Shown here one piece after another: positions 44,272 to 53,408 of a stretch of 64,000 nt of DNA. This DNA is from Azospirillum baldaniorum (GTDB taxonomy: Bacteria; Pseudomonadota; Alphaproteobacteria; Azospirillales; Azospirillaceae). The stretch covers positions 293,501-357,500 of the forward strand of contig NZ_CP022254.1 in NCBI RefSeq assembly GCF_003119195.2. The letters are read 5' to 3'. The first letter of the stretch is position 1, and each line of letters begins with the position of its first letter. The notes beneath the pieces were generated by a model. It searched no databases. It saw only the letters and a program-made list of their open reading frames with translations, and was not told the origin of the DNA. Made by a program: the position numbers and the translations under genes.

Positions 44272-45897
44272 TCAGCCGCGCCGCCCCAGGAAGGCGGAGA
44301 GTGGCGGCAGGACCAGCGTCCGTCCGTCGGCGGTGACCTCGGGAACCGGCGCGCCCGGCGGGCGCGGCAGGTCGAGCGCCGCCATCGGCGGCTTGCGCTT
44401 CAGCGCATATTCCGCCGGCCGATCGGACAGGTTGAAGACGGCCAGCAGCTCCTCGCCGTCCGTCGCGCGTTCGAAGGCCAGGACACTGCCGGCCTCCTCC
44501 ACCGCCGCCACGCCGCCCTGGGTCAGCGCCGGATGGCGACGGCGCAGCCGCAGGGCGTCCCGCCAGACGTCCAGCGGGCTTCCGGTGCGCCGCTCCTGCG
44601 CGTCCACCGCCAGGGCGTGGTGGGGTTCCGCCACCGGCAGCCAGGTCTCGACCGCGCTGGAGAAACCGGCGTTAGCAGCGCCGGACCGCCAGGGCATCGG
44701 CGTGCGGCTGCCGTCGCGCCCCTGGAAGTCGGGCCAATAGGCGATGCCGAAGGGGTCGCGCAGCTCCTCCGGCGCCAGCACCGCGTTGGGCAGCGCCAGC
44801 TCCTCCCCCTGGTAGAGGCAGACGGTGCCGGGCAGCGTGGCGAACAGGGTGGCCAGCAGGGCGTTGAAGCGCTCCGGATCGGCGCCGGGCGGCAGCCAGC
44901 GGCTGGCGGCGCGCTCGACGTCATGGTTGGAGAAACTCCAGCAGATCGCTTCCGGCTGCGGCGTTCCGCTCAGCGCCCCGGCGAAGTTCTGTGCGGTGAA
45001 AGGCTGCTTGGCAAGCGACAGGGTGTAGGCGGCGTGCAGCCCCTGCGCCCCGCAATAGGCGGCGATGCGCCGCGCCGCGCCCGGCTGGCTCGACAGCTCG
45101 CCCAGCAGCACCCGGTCGGGATAGCGGTCGACCACGGCGCGCAGGCGGGCCAGCACGGTGTGAATGGCCGGATGCATCATGTCGTAGAGATGCTGTTGCA
45201 GGGCGAACAGCTTGGCCGGCGGCTCCACCCCGTTCCAGGCCGCCGCGGGGTTGGAGCGGAGCTGCGGGTCGTGGGCGAAGAAGTCCACCGCGTCGATGCG
45301 GAAGCCGTCCACCCCGCGCTCCAGCCAGAAGGCCGCGGTGTCGGCGAGCGCCTGGAGCACCGCCTCGTCGTGCAGGTTCAGGGCGGGCTGGCTGGACAGG
45401 AAATGGTGCAGGTAATACTGGCGCCGCCGCGGCTCCCACGTCCAGGCGGGTCCGCCGAACACCGACAGCCAGTTGTTGGGCGGCGTTCCGTCGGGGCGCG
45501 GGTCGGCCCAGACGTACCAGTCCGCGAATTCCCCCCCGCGCGACCGGCGGCTGTCGCTGAACCATGGGTGCGCGTCGGAGGTGTGGCCGCAGACCAGATC
45601 CAGGATCACCTTCAGCCCGTGGCCGTGCGCCGCCTCGATGATGCGGTCCACCGTCTCCAGCCGGCCCATGCGCGGGTCGACCGCCCGATGATCGGTGATG
45701 TCGTAGCCGAAGTCCTTCTGCGGCGACGGGTAGAAGGGGCTGATCCACACCCCCTGCACGCCGAGCGACGCCACATGGCCGAGGCCGTCCAGCACGCCGT
45801 CCAGATCGCCCCAGCCGTCGCCGTTCCGGTCGAGGAAGCTGAGGGGATAGATCTGATACAGCGCGGCACCGCGCAGCCACGAAGACGCCTGGGACAT
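44272..45897 (-). CDS. GH13 alpha-glucosidase / oligo-1,6-glucosidase
   Basis: A 541-residue cytoplasmic glycoside hydrolase of family 13. The catalytic triad is present: Asp202 in DGFRIDAVD, Glu267 in LLGELSS and Asp326 in SFSNHDVER. YQIYPLSFLDRNGDGWGDLDGV at the start and QPALNLHDEAV match oligo-1,6-glucosidases, alpha-glucosidases and trehalulose-type enzymes. GGAGGG precedes the ATG at 45897. It stands alone; no sugar transporter or other glucan gene is adjacent, so storage-glucan or maltooligosaccharide turnover is an inference. Confidence 0.92.
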   Translation of the reverse strand: MSQASSWLRGAALYQIYPLSFLDRNGDGWGDLDGVLDGLGHVASLGVQGVWISPFYPSPQKDFGYDITDHRAVDPRMGRLETVDRIIEAAHGHGLKVILDLVCGHTSDAHPWFSDSRRSRGGEFADWYVWADPRPDGTPPNNWLSVFGGPAWTWEPRRRQYYLHHFLSSQPALNLHDEAVLQALADTAAFWLERGVDGFRIDAVDFFAHDPQLRSNPAAAWNGVEPPAKLFALQQHLYDMMHPAIHTVLARLRAVVDRYPDRVLLGELSSQPGAARRIAAYCGAQGLHAAYTLSLAKQPFTAQNFAGALSGTPQPEAICWSFSNHDVERAASRWLPPGADPERFNALLATLFATLPGTVCLYQGEELALPNAVLAPEELRDPFGIAYWPDFQGRDGSRTPMPWRSGAANAGFSSAVETWLPVAEPHHALAVDAQERRTGSPLDVWRDALRLRRRHPALTQGGVAAVEEAGSVLAFERATDGEELLAVFNLSDRPAEYALKRKPPMAALDLPRPPGAPVPEVTADGRTLVLPPLSAFLGRRG

Positions 45898-45971
45898 GAG
45901 GACCCTCCACAAGAGACTCGTGGAAAGGGTCCCCCCATAGCCCTAACGATCGGTTACCGGGCCGGTTTTGG

Positions 45972-46283
45972 TCACGGCTTCCGACCGTCCGGCGAGGACG
46001 TCAGGCGCAGCCAGGGCGCCCAGGCCTGCCGCACGGCGTCGCTCCACATCCGCATCGGCGTCATCCACAGCGCCAGCATCGGGTTGGCGTTGGCGAGGGC
46101 CGGGTTGAGCAGCGGGTTGGCCGAGGCCAGCAGCGCCGGCCCCATCATCCCGCGCAGCGCGTCGAAGGACGGCGTGGCGGTGATCTGGATGGCGATCGTC
46201 TCGGCCCCGCGCTCCGGGTCGTCCCGGTGCAGGATCTGGATGTCCAGGTTCGGCAGGGCGGCGGTCAGCTTGGTCTCTTCCAT
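45972..46283 (-). CDS. Small hypothetical protein
   Basis: A 103-residue protein that I do not recognise, starting MEETKLTAALPNLDIQILHRDDPERG. It has a mildly hydrophobic middle (PALLASANPLLNPALANANPMLALW) without a clear transmembrane helix. GGGAAGAGG precedes the ATG and supports this start. It is divergent from the topoisomerase gene and shares its promoter region. Confidence 0.6.
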   Translation of the reverse strand: MEETKLTAALPNLDIQILHRDDPERGAETIAIQITATPSFDALRGMMGPALLASANPLLNPALANANPMLALWMTPMRMWSDAVRQAWAPWLRLTSSPDGRKP

Positions 46284-46428
46284 CGTCCTCTTCCCTTCAA
46301 TGCCGGCGGGCCTCACAGCCGGGGCCATGGTTGCCGAACGGCGCGCCCGCCGCAACCATGCAACCAAAAGCCGGCGCCAATGTTTCCCGCTGGCAGCCGA
46401 TGGGCTGGCAAGCGATGGGGATACCAGC

Positions 46429-47547
46429 ATGGACGGAGCGACGGTCACCGATCCCCGCACCGAGGCGGAAGAGGCCGCGGCCTGCGCCGGGCTGAGCTAT
46501 GTCTGCGACGACGAGCCGGGCATCCGGCGACGCCGCGCCGGCAAGGGCTTCTCCTACCGCTGGCCAGACGGCACGCGCGTGACCGAGGAGGACACGCTGG
46601 AGCGCATCCGCAAGCTGGCGATCCCCCCGGCCTACCGCGGCGTCTGGATCTGCCCGGACCCGGACGGCCACCTCCAGGCCACGGGCCGCGACACGCGCGG
46701 GCGCAAGCAATACCGCTACCACCCGCGCTGGACCGAGATGCGCGAGGGCACCAAATTCGGGCGCATGCTCGACTTCTGCCGCGCCCTGCCCGCCATCCGC
46801 CGTCAGGTGGACGGCGACCTCGCCCGCCGTGGCCTGCCGCGGGAAAAGGTGCTGGCCGCCGTGGTGCGGCTGCTGGAGACCACGCTGATCCGCGTCGGCA
46901 ACGAAAGCTACGCGCGCGAGAACAGCAGCTACGGACTGACCACCCTGCGCGACGACCACGCCGACATCGAGGGATCGGAAATCCGCTTCACCTTCAAGGG
47001 CAAGTCCGGGAAGGAATGGAACGTCGCGCTGAAGGACCGCCGCCTCGCCCGCGTCGTCAGCGCCTGCCGCGATGTCCCCGGGGACGAGCTGTTCCAGTAT
47101 GTCGACCGCGACGGGCAGCGCCACGCGGTGAGTTCCGGCGACGTCAACGAGTATCTGCGCGCCGCCACGGGCCAGGACTTCACCGCCAAGGATTTCCGCA
47201 CCTGGGCCGGCACCGTTCTGGCCGCCATGGCGCTGCGGGAGTTCGAGACGTTCGACAACGCCGCCAAGGCCAAGCGCAACGTCACCCACGCCATCGAGCA
47301 GGTGGCCGCCCGTCTCGGCAACACCGCCAGCGTCTGCCGCAAGAGCTACGTCCATCCCGAGATTCTGGACGCCTATCTGGAGGGCAACCTGCTGGACTCC
47401 CTGACCCGCGAGGTCGAGACCGAGCTGCGCGAGGAGCTTCCCGAGTTGGAGGCCGAGGAGGCCGCCGTGCTGGCCTTCCTGCGCGGCCGGCTGGAGCGCG
47501 AACGCCGCTCCCGCGCCAGCGAGAGCCGGCGGCGGCGCGCGGCATAG
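46429..47547 (+). CDS. DNA topoisomerase IB
   Basis: A 372-residue poxvirus/eukaryote-type topoisomerase I, which relaxes supercoils of either sign through a 3'-phosphotyrosine. Family features are the N-terminal FSYRWPDGTRVTEEDTLERIRKLAIPPAYRGVWI, the RVGNESYARENSSYGLTTLRDDH block with an active-site Arg, the Lys loop FKGKSGKEWNV, DFRTWAGTVLAA and the catalytic tyrosine in CRKSYVHPEIL. Bacterial homologues are patchily distributed and probably horizontally acquired. The stop is 3 bases from the convergent Rsm22-like gene's stop. Confidence 0.95.
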   Translation: MDGATVTDPRTEAEEAAACAGLSYVCDDEPGIRRRRAGKGFSYRWPDGTRVTEEDTLERIRKLAIPPAYRGVWICPDPDGHLQATGRDTRGRKQYRYHPRWTEMREGTKFGRMLDFCRALPAIRRQVDGDLARRGLPREKVLAAVVRLLETTLIRVGNESYARENSSYGLTTLRDDHADIEGSEIRFTFKGKSGKEWNVALKDRRLARVVSACRDVPGDELFQYVDRDGQRHAVSSGDVNEYLRAATGQDFTAKDFRTWAGTVLAAMALREFETFDNAAKAKRNVTHAIEQVAARLGNTASVCRKSYVHPEILDAYLEGNLLDSLTREVETELREELPELEAEEAAVLAFLRGRLERERRSRASESRRRRAA

Positions 47548-47550
47548 GGC

Positions 47551-48543
47551 CTAAGACTCCGGCTGGTCCGGGGTGGATAGGCCATCGCCCCAGTCCAGCC
47601 GGCGCGCGGCCTTGAAGGCGGCGCCGTCGCGCTTGCCGAGAATTCGTTCCGTCCGGGTGCCGTCCCGGCCGCAGAGCTTGAAACCGATGCGTCCGTTCCC
47701 CGCGCTCCAGGGCGGCGCGATGATGCGGGCGTCGGGGCGGCGGATGCCGGGCTGGCGGGAGGCAGCGATGTAGACGAACTTCTCGTCCTCCCACGGCACC
47801 TCCGCTCCCTTGGCCATGCGGTGCAGGCGGGACCGGGCGACCCGGCGGGAGAAATGGCACCAGTCCGGTGCCGCCAGCGGGCAGGCGGCGCTGTGCACGC
47901 AGGGCGCCACCAGATGGGCGCCGGCGGCGACCAACCGTTCCCGCGCCCGGATGATCCGCGCCCAGCCGGCGGGCGTGCCGGGCTCGACGATCAGCAGCGT
48001 CCCGGCGGTGAGCGACCACAGCCGGTCGACCAGCCGGTCGCGCGCCGGCTCCGCCAGTTCGTCCAGAACGTAGGCCAGAGTCACCAGATCGCGCGGCTCC
48101 AGACCGGGCAGGTCACCCGTGGCGTCGCCGGCCCGCCATGCGATCCGCGCGGGCGCCGCCGCTTGCGACAGCGTCTCGCCGACCGCGCGGATGGCCGGGC
48201 TGCCCTCGATCAGCAGGGCGTCGTCCAGGCTGGCCCAGCAGTCGGACGCTGCCCACAACGCGGTTCCCGGCCCGGCCCCGACGTCCAGGGCGGTGACCGG
48301 CGCGAAGTCGGGAAACGCCTCGGCCACCGCTTCCATGCTGGAGCGGACGGCGGCGAAGGTGGCCGGCAGACGGGTGGCGAGATAGGCCCGCGCCGCCAGA
48401 TCGTCCGACAGGTGGAAATGCCCGTCCCGCACCTCCGCCCGGTAGCGTTGGGAAAGGCGGTCCGCCGCGCGCTTCAGATCGGACAGGGCGATGCCGTCGA
48501 GCGCGCGGTCCACCGCGTGGCGGAGCGAGGGGGGGAGTTCCAT
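47551..48543 (-). CDS. Rsm22-family small-ribosomal-subunit methyltransferase
   Basis: A 330-residue SAM-dependent methyltransferase-like protein of the Rsm22 family (mitochondrial METTL17 relatives). The SAM-binding motif is TALDVGAGPGTALWAA. The cysteine cluster CVHSAACPLAAPDWCHFSRR is a likely metal or iron-sulfur site of the family. In mitochondria the family helps assemble the small ribosomal subunit; the bacterial role is less clear. It is convergent with topoisomerase IB. Confidence 0.88.
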   Translation of the reverse strand: MELPPSLRHAVDRALDGIALSDLKRAADRLSQRYRAEVRDGHFHLSDDLAARAYLATRLPATFAAVRSSMEAVAEAFPDFAPVTALDVGAGPGTALWAASDCWASLDDALLIEGSPAIRAVGETLSQAAAPARIAWRAGDATGDLPGLEPRDLVTLAYVLDELAEPARDRLVDRLWSLTAGTLLIVEPGTPAGWARIIRARERLVAAGAHLVAPCVHSAACPLAAPDWCHFSRRVARSRLHRMAKGAEVPWEDEKFVYIAASRQPGIRRPDARIIAPPWSAGNGRIGFKLCGRDGTRTERILGKRDGAAFKAARRLDWGDGLSTPDQPES

Positions 48544-48705
48544 GAGTCCGGAAGGGGCAGGCGTGGTTTCGTTCCGCCTGTTAGCACGCCGCGCGGGCGT
48601 TCGGAAACGGACAATGCGCGGACAGGCATCACGCGCGTTGCGCCCATAAGGAGAATAAGATAACTAATATTCTTCTATAGGTTAGATGTGCGCGAAGGAG
48701 GCTTT

Positions 48706-49071
48706 GTGAAAATAAACGCCATGGTGCTCGTGACCTGCGTCACGATGCTTGCCGCTTGCCAGACCACCTACGCACAAAAGCCCATCCGCATGGCTCCCGC
48801 GGCCATGCAGTATTTTGCCGACTGGGCCGCCATCCCCCACGCCAAGGCCTTTGCGGTCAGTGAGAATGGCCGCGCCGTCGGAATCGTCTACTGCCCGGAG
48901 TTCGGCGGCTGCGCGGGGCCTTCGGAATCCACCGCCATCAGCATCTGCGAGGCCAATTCGAAGGGCGTTCCCTGCCTGATCTACGGCGTCGATGGAAAGC
49001 CCGTTCTCGACGATCCCAAGCTGCAAGCGTATCTGGAAACCCACAAGGGCGACCGCTCGAAGATCCGATGA
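48706..49071 (+). CDS. Putative lipoprotein of unknown function
   Basis: A 121-residue protein with a lipoprotein signal: KINAMVLVTCVTMLAAC, with a good lipobox LAAC (acceptor Cys18). The mature part has four cysteines (YCPEFGGC, SICEANSKGVPC) that could form two disulfides. GTG 48706 is chosen because AAGGAGG lies five bases upstream; an earlier ATG at 48688 would extend the n-region. Upstream DNA is AT-rich. No family is recognised. Confidence 0.75.
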   Translation: MKINAMVLVTCVTMLAACQTTYAQKPIRMAPAAMQYFADWAAIPHAKAFAVSENGRAVGIVYCPEFGGCAGPSESTAISICEANSKGVPCLIYGVDGKPVLDDPKLQAYLETHKGDRSKIR

Positions 49072-49110
49072 CCGGAGCGCCGGAAAGCGCTCCGGTCTGA
49101 AGAACCAGCG

Positions 49111-51120
49111 TCAGGCGCGCACCTGCCGCAGGAAATCGTCCACCGCGCCGTTCAGGGTTCCGGCCAGCTCCGACAGGCGGTCGGCAGCCCCCATCATGGC
49201 GTCGGCGGAGCGCCCGGTGTCCACCGCCACGCGGCTGACATCGCCGATGTTGGACGACACATCGGTGTTCATGCACTCCACGATGCGCACGTTGTGGGTG
49301 ATCTCCGAGGTCGCTTGGCGCTGCTGCTCGACCGCAGCGGCGATGCCGGACACGCTGTCGCCGATGAGGGCGATGGTGGAGCCGATGCGGGCGATGGCGT
49401 CCACCACCCCCACGGTCGATTGCTGGATGCCATGGACCAACGTGGCGATCTCCTCCGTCGAGGAGGCGGTCTGGGAGGCGAGCGCCTTCACCTCGGTGGC
49501 GACGACGGCGAAGCCCTTGCCGGCGTCGCCGGCCCGCGCCGCCTCGATGCTGGCGTTGAGCGCCAGAAGGTTGGTCTGCTGGGCGATGGCGGTGATGATG
49601 GCGACCACCTCGCCGATCTTCTGGGCGGACTCCGACAGGCCCTTGGTCAGGCCGTCGGCGCGCTGGGATTCGGCGACGGCGTCCTCCGCCACGCTGCGCG
49701 ACTGGGCGATCTGCCGCCCGATCCCGTCGATGGAGGCGGAGAGCTGCTCGCTGGCCGAGGCCACGGCGCCGACGTTGCTGGTCGCCGTGCCGGCGGCGTC
49801 CGCGGCGGCGCGGGTGCGCTGGGCGGTGTCCGACGCCATACCGGCCACCGCGCGGGCGGAGCCGGTGACGTCCGCCGCTGCCACGGACAGCGAGCCGGCC
49901 ACCGCCTGCACGGTGCGCTCCAGCCCGTCCGCCAGTTCCGTCATCAGGGCGCGGCGCTCCTCCTCGGCGCGCCGCTCCTGGTCGCGGCGGGTCTCCTCCG
50001 CCCGCTGGCGGGCGTCCAGCGCGTCGCGGAAGGCCTCGACCGCGCCGTGGATGTCGGCGATCTCGCGCAGGGGCGAGGGGCGCAAGGGCACCGCGCCCTC
50101 CCCACGGGTCAGCGCCTGGAGCGCCCGGCTGGCATCGCGCACCGGCTGCATGATGAAGCGGTAGCCCAGCAGCATGTTCAGGCCGCCAATCAGCCCGATC
50201 AGCACGAAGGCGCCCAGCGCGATCAGTGTCAGCCGGTCGAGCACCGCGGTCAGCGCCGCCGCCCCCTCCTGGCTGCGCGTGGTCACCGCGTCGGAGGCGG
50301 CGTTCATCCCCTGCACCAGCCCGTCGACCAGCGTCCGGACCTCCTGGTTGTGGGCGTGGGCGTCGGTGGTCAGGCGCAGCGTTTCGGTGCGCTGCGCGAA
50401 GGCCTCGTCGAGTGCGGCGAAGGACGCGATGTCGTCGGCGACGCTCTCGAACTCGTCGGCGGACGGCAGATGCCGGCGCAACTCCATGGCCTTCGCCATG
50501 TGCTCGCGGAACTGGCGCAGGTCGTTGCCGACCGCCGGCGGGTAGAGCTGGGACGGCAGGCGGGTCAGCAGGAACTTGGCGTCGCGGATCGTCGAGAAGA
50601 GCGTGGCGAGCGCCTGCTCATCCGCCGGTTGCGTCGTCGCGCGCATTGCTGCCGACAGGCCGCGGGCGATGTCGCCCGACAGGCTTTCCGCGCGGCTGAT
50701 GTTGAAACCGAATTTCTTGTCCAGCGCCTCGACCTTGGCGCCGATGGCCGCAGCCTCCCGGCTCGCCGCGACCGCCTTGGCGACCGTCTGCGCAATCCCC
50801 GGCGCGGCGTTGGCCGACATCCGCGCGGCGTGGGCGTCCAGGCTTGCCAGCGCGTCGCCGCGCGTCGCCTCGTCGCCACTGACGATCACCGCCTCGCCCA
50901 GCTTGGCGAGCCGTTCGGCCTCCAGCGCGATCCTCTGGTTTTCGGCCACCCGCTGCGCCAACTCGGCGTTGCCATCGGCGATGCGCGTCGCTTCCATGGC
51001 GGTCATGCCGCCGAACACAGCCAAAGCCGCCACCACGACGCCCGCAATCAGACAATCCACCACAACGACTTGAAAGGTCGAGCGTTTTGCCCGTTCACCT
51101 GCACCGGATACCATCTCCAC
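49111..51120 (-). CDS. Methyl-accepting chemotaxis protein
   Basis: A 669-residue transmembrane chemoreceptor. An N-terminal membrane helix (residues about 18-42, [23 protein letters not shown]) precedes a helical ligand-binding region of about 240 residues with no cysteines. A second helix ([24 protein letters not shown]), a HAMP domain and a long coiled-coil signalling region follow. The conserved hairpin tip is [31 protein letters not shown]. The ligand is unknown. A possible alternative start is the ATG at 51114. Confidence 0.94.
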   Translation of the reverse strand: MEMVSGAGERAKRSTFQVVVVDCLIAGVVVAALAVFGGMTAMEATRIADGNAELAQRVAENQRIALEAERLAKLGEAVIVSGDEATRGDALASLDAHAARMSANAAPGIAQTVAKAVAASREAAAIGAKVEALDKKFGFNISRAESLSGDIARGLSAAMRATTQPADEQALATLFSTIRDAKFLLTRLPSQLYPPAVGNDLRQFREHMAKAMELRRHLPSADEFESVADDIASFAALDEAFAQRTETLRLTTDAHAHNQEVRTLVDGLVQGMNAASDAVTTRSQEGAAALTAVLDRLTLIALGAFVLIGLIGGLNMLLGYRFIMQPVRDASRALQALTRGEGAVPLRPSPLREIADIHGAVEAFRDALDARQRAEETRRDQERRAEEERRALMTELADGLERTVQAVAGSLSVAAADVTGSARAVAGMASDTAQRTRAAADAAGTATSNVGAVASASEQLSASIDGIGRQIAQSRSVAEDAVAESQRADGLTKGLSESAQKIGEVVAIITAIAQQTNLLALNASIEAARAGDAGKGFAVVATEVKALASQTASSTEEIATLVHGIQQSTVGVVDAIARIGSTIALIGDSVSGIAAAVEQQRQATSEITHNVRIVECMNTDVSSNIGDVSRVAVDTGRSADAMMGAADRLSELAGTLNGAVDDFLRQVRA

Positions 51121-51256
51121 ACCTCATCCGCAGCGTTCCCCCGAACTCTTCGTTCTTCCGGATGGGCTGCGCAGGGCGGCTCCTCCGGGACTTTATTGTT
51201 TGAGTACCTATATGCTCGGGGACGTGGATGTGAGGCTATTGTGGAAAACCGAAGAC

Positions 51257-51281
51257 GGCGCCCGACCGTCCGGTGGGCGCC
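51257..51281 (-). terminator. Hairpin after the lytic transglycosylase gene
   Basis: GGCGCCC and GGGCGCC form a perfect 7-bp stem with an 11-base loop, about 50 bases after the minus-strand stop at 51328. A T-rich stretch (GTCTTCGGTTTT) follows on the minus strand. A moderate intrinsic terminator. Confidence 0.55.
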
Positions 51282-51327
51282 GCATCTGGTTGTTGCGGAT
51301 GCTGTGCAATGGAAGCGGACGAGGCCG

Positions 51328-52407
51328 TTACAGGCCGGCGCCTTCCCCTCCGGCCAGGGCGACGCAGACGCGGTCCCGGCCCTCCAGGCTGCCGCAGCCG
51401 CCGCTGCGCTGGGACACGAAGCGGATGACCACCCGTTCCCCCTTGCCGACCGCGTGGGGCGGCAGCATCGCCTCGGCGACCAGGGTTTCCACCGTCCGGG
51501 ACGGCGTCCGTCCGGAGCGGGCGGCAACCGGCGCATCGCGGTCGGTGGCGGCGACGAATTCCGCAGGCGGGCGGGCCTCGCCGCGCCCCATGGGCTCCAC
51601 CACGAGCGGCGCCGGGCGGGGCTCCAGAGCGGCCACGGCGACTGGCGCCGGGGATGCCGGGGTCTGCGGCACCGGCGCCACCGGTTCCGGCACCACCGCG
51701 GCGACGGCGATCGGTTCCGGAGCCGCCGGCTTGGCGGCGGGCTTGGCGGCCACCGCCACGGGCTGGGACGTTGGGGCACTCGCCGGAACGATTGCGACCT
51801 CGATCGCGCTGGCGCCCGCCGCCTGCGACGGTTCGCGGGGCGCCACGCCGCGGAGATTCGGCGTCAATGCCGCAATGTACATCCGGGTTTCGCGCGGCAG
51901 CCGCTGCTTGCCGGCGAGGTGCGAGGCGTAGCAGGCCGGGCCGCAATTGTAGGCGGCAAGGAAGCCCGGCGCGCCGAACAGGTCGTACATCTCCCGCAGA
52001 TAGGCGGTGCCGGCCAGGATGTTGTCGCGCGGATCGGACGGATCGGACCCCAGCCCATATTGCGTGCGCATCATGTCGTAGGTGCCGGGCATCACCTGCA
52101 TCAGCCCGATGGCGCCGGCATGGCTGGTGATGGTGCGTCCGTTCACGACGGAGCGCCCGCCGCTCTCGCGCATCATCACGGCCCTGATCCACTTCTCCGG
52201 CACGTCGAACCGTTCCGACGCCTCGCGGATGTGGGGGACCCAGCGGCCGAGCGGATCCTTCGGATCAATCGGGACTTCGGCCACCTCCGGGGCCTTGACG
52301 ACAAGCTCCGCCGTTTCCGGAGCGTTCGAGGCGCAACCCGCCAAGCCGAGGGCGAGAATCAGGGCGGCACCGGCGGCGCGGGCCGCGGTGAAGTCGCGAT
52401 AAGCCAC
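51328..52407 (-). CDS. Lytic transglycosylase lipoprotein (SLT domain)
   Basis: A 359-residue predicted outer-membrane lipoprotein with an SLT-type lytic transglycosylase domain that cuts peptidoglycan glycan strands. The lipobox is LGLAGC. The catalytic Glu is in AVMMRESGGRS, followed by GAIGLMQVMPGTYDMM and AYNCGPACYASHL, classical family motifs. The C-terminal 150 residues are Ala/Pro-rich and probably span the periplasm. The start is uncertain: GTG 52407 gives a compact signal peptide, TTG 52434 adds nine residues, and neither has a clear ribosome-binding site. Confidence 0.88.
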   Translation of the reverse strand: MAYRDFTAARAAGAALILALGLAGCASNAPETAELVVKAPEVAEVPIDPKDPLGRWVPHIREASERFDVPEKWIRAVMMRESGGRSVVNGRTITSHAGAIGLMQVMPGTYDMMRTQYGLGSDPSDPRDNILAGTAYLREMYDLFGAPGFLAAYNCGPACYASHLAGKQRLPRETRMYIAALTPNLRGVAPREPSQAAGASAIEVAIVPASAPTSQPVAVAAKPAAKPAAPEPIAVAAVVPEPVAPVPQTPASPAPVAVAALEPRPAPLVVEPMGRGEARPPAEFVAATDRDAPVAARSGRTPSRTVETLVAEAMLPPHAVGKGERVVIRFVSQRSGGCGSLEGRDRVCVALAGGEGAGL

Positions 52408-52748
52408 GAGGAGGGGTCCGTGCTGGTTGCACAAAGATCGAAAGCGTTACCCTCTCTTTGCGATGTAATGGTGCCGGCTGTCAAGCAACAAGGCGGGTGT
52501 AATGTCCTGATTTTACGGCCTTTCCCTTTTTCATAGCCCATTGGAATGGTTTTCAGGCAAATGCCGTTCATCCGTATTGGCCGTTTTTCTGCCCCATTTG
52601 GCACTGTTGGCGTCTTTGCGAATGCAGGCGAGAGACCCATTCCTGTCACGCCCTAAACTTGCGGTCCGATCGCCGCAGCCCTCTCAACCGCTTGACTTTT
52701 CAGAGGCCATTCCATATTGAATGAACGTTCATTTATAGCTTCGCACCG
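52408..52748. other. Divergent promoter region, transglycosylase and tetR
   Basis: A 341-base intergenic stretch with lower GC than its neighbours. Its right end carries the tetR promoter and operator listed separately. A 96-codon open frame on the minus strand (52359-52649) lacks any family resemblance or ribosome-binding site and is not called. Nothing else was recognised. Confidence 0.5.
52692..52733 (+). promoter_or_regulatory. tetR promoter with overlapping operator
   Basis: TTGACT (52692-52697), a 17-base spacer and TATTGA (52715-52720) resemble a sigma70 promoter. A perfect 14-bp palindrome, AATGAACGTTCATT (52720-52733), begins at the last base of the -10 and ends 15 bases before the tetR ATG. 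Palindromes containing GAACGTTC are typical of TetR/AcrR operators, so auto-repression is likely. Confidence 0.7.
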
Positions 52749-53408
52749 ATGCCCGACACCTCTCCCCTTCCCCCTTCCCGCCGGTCCCGCCGCAAGGAGG
52801 CCCGCCCCGCCGAGGTGATCGAGGCGGCGCGCGACCTGTTCATCTCGCGCGGATTTGCCGCAACCAAGCTGGAGCATGTCGCCCGCCGGGCCGGCGTCAG
52901 CGTCGGGCTGCCCTACCTCTATTTTGAGAACAAGGAAGGGCTGTTCAAAGCGGTCGTCCGGCAGTCCATCCTGCCGCAGTTCCAGATGGGCGAGGACCTG
53001 TTGGACAGCTTCACCGGCAGCAGCGAGGAATTCCTGCGCGGCCTCGCCCGCGGCTTCTGGGAGATGGAGCAGAGCCCCAACGCCGGTCTGTCGAAGCTGG
53101 TCATTGCCGAGGCGCAGAACTTCCCCGACCTCGCCCGCTTCTACATGGAGGAGGTCGTCCTGCGCGGGCGGCGCTTCTTCATGCGCATCCTGCGCCGCGG
53201 CATCGAGCGTGGGGAATTCCGGCCGGTCGACGTCGAGCAGATGGCCCGCGTCATCGCCGCCCCGCTCAGCATGCTCTCGCTGTGGAACCATTCGTTGCGC
53301 CCCTTCGAGCCGGACCCCGCCGCGGTCTCCGCCGAATCCTACCTCGACGCCTATCTCGACCTCGTCCTCAACGGGCTGAGGGCCGAACCCAAGGACCGCA
53401 CCCCATGA
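52749..53408 (+). CDS. TetR-family repressor of an RND efflux operon
   Basis: A 219-residue TetR/AcrR-type regulator. The N-terminal helix-turn-helix is evident: RPAEVIEAARDLFISRGFAATKLEHVARRAGVSVGLPYLYFENKEGLFKAV. The C-terminal ligand-binding domain has no recognisable specificity. The stop overlaps the adaptor start by 4 bp (ATGA), so repressor, adaptor and permease form one operon, preceded by a perfect 14-bp palindrome. Drug- or metabolite-responsive control of efflux is a strong inference. Confidence 0.94.
   Translation: MPDTSPLPPSRRSRRKEARPAEVIEAARDLFISRGFAATKLEHVARRAGVSVGLPYLYFENKEGLFKAVVRQSILPQFQMGEDLLDSFTGSSEEFLRGLARGFWEMEQSPNAGLSKLVIAEAQNFPDLARFYMEEVVLRGRRFFMRILRRGIERGEFRPVDVEQMARVIAAPLSMLSLWNHSLRPFEPDPAAVSAESYLDAYLDLVLNGLRAEPKDRTP

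Noticed and set aside
44261..44272. Palindrome AGGCGATCGCCT after the GH13 gene
   Set aside because: It contains the octamer GCGATCGC, but a single copy in a high-GC genome is not significant and it has no T run to act as a terminator.
44533..46428. Extension of the topoisomerase frame upstream of 46429
   Set aside because: The upstream part is antisense to the GH13 gene; the family N-terminus begins at 46429.
52359..52649. 96-codon minus-strand frame between the transglycosylase and tetR genes
   Set aside because: No ribosome-binding site, no family resemblance, overlap with the transglycosylase start.
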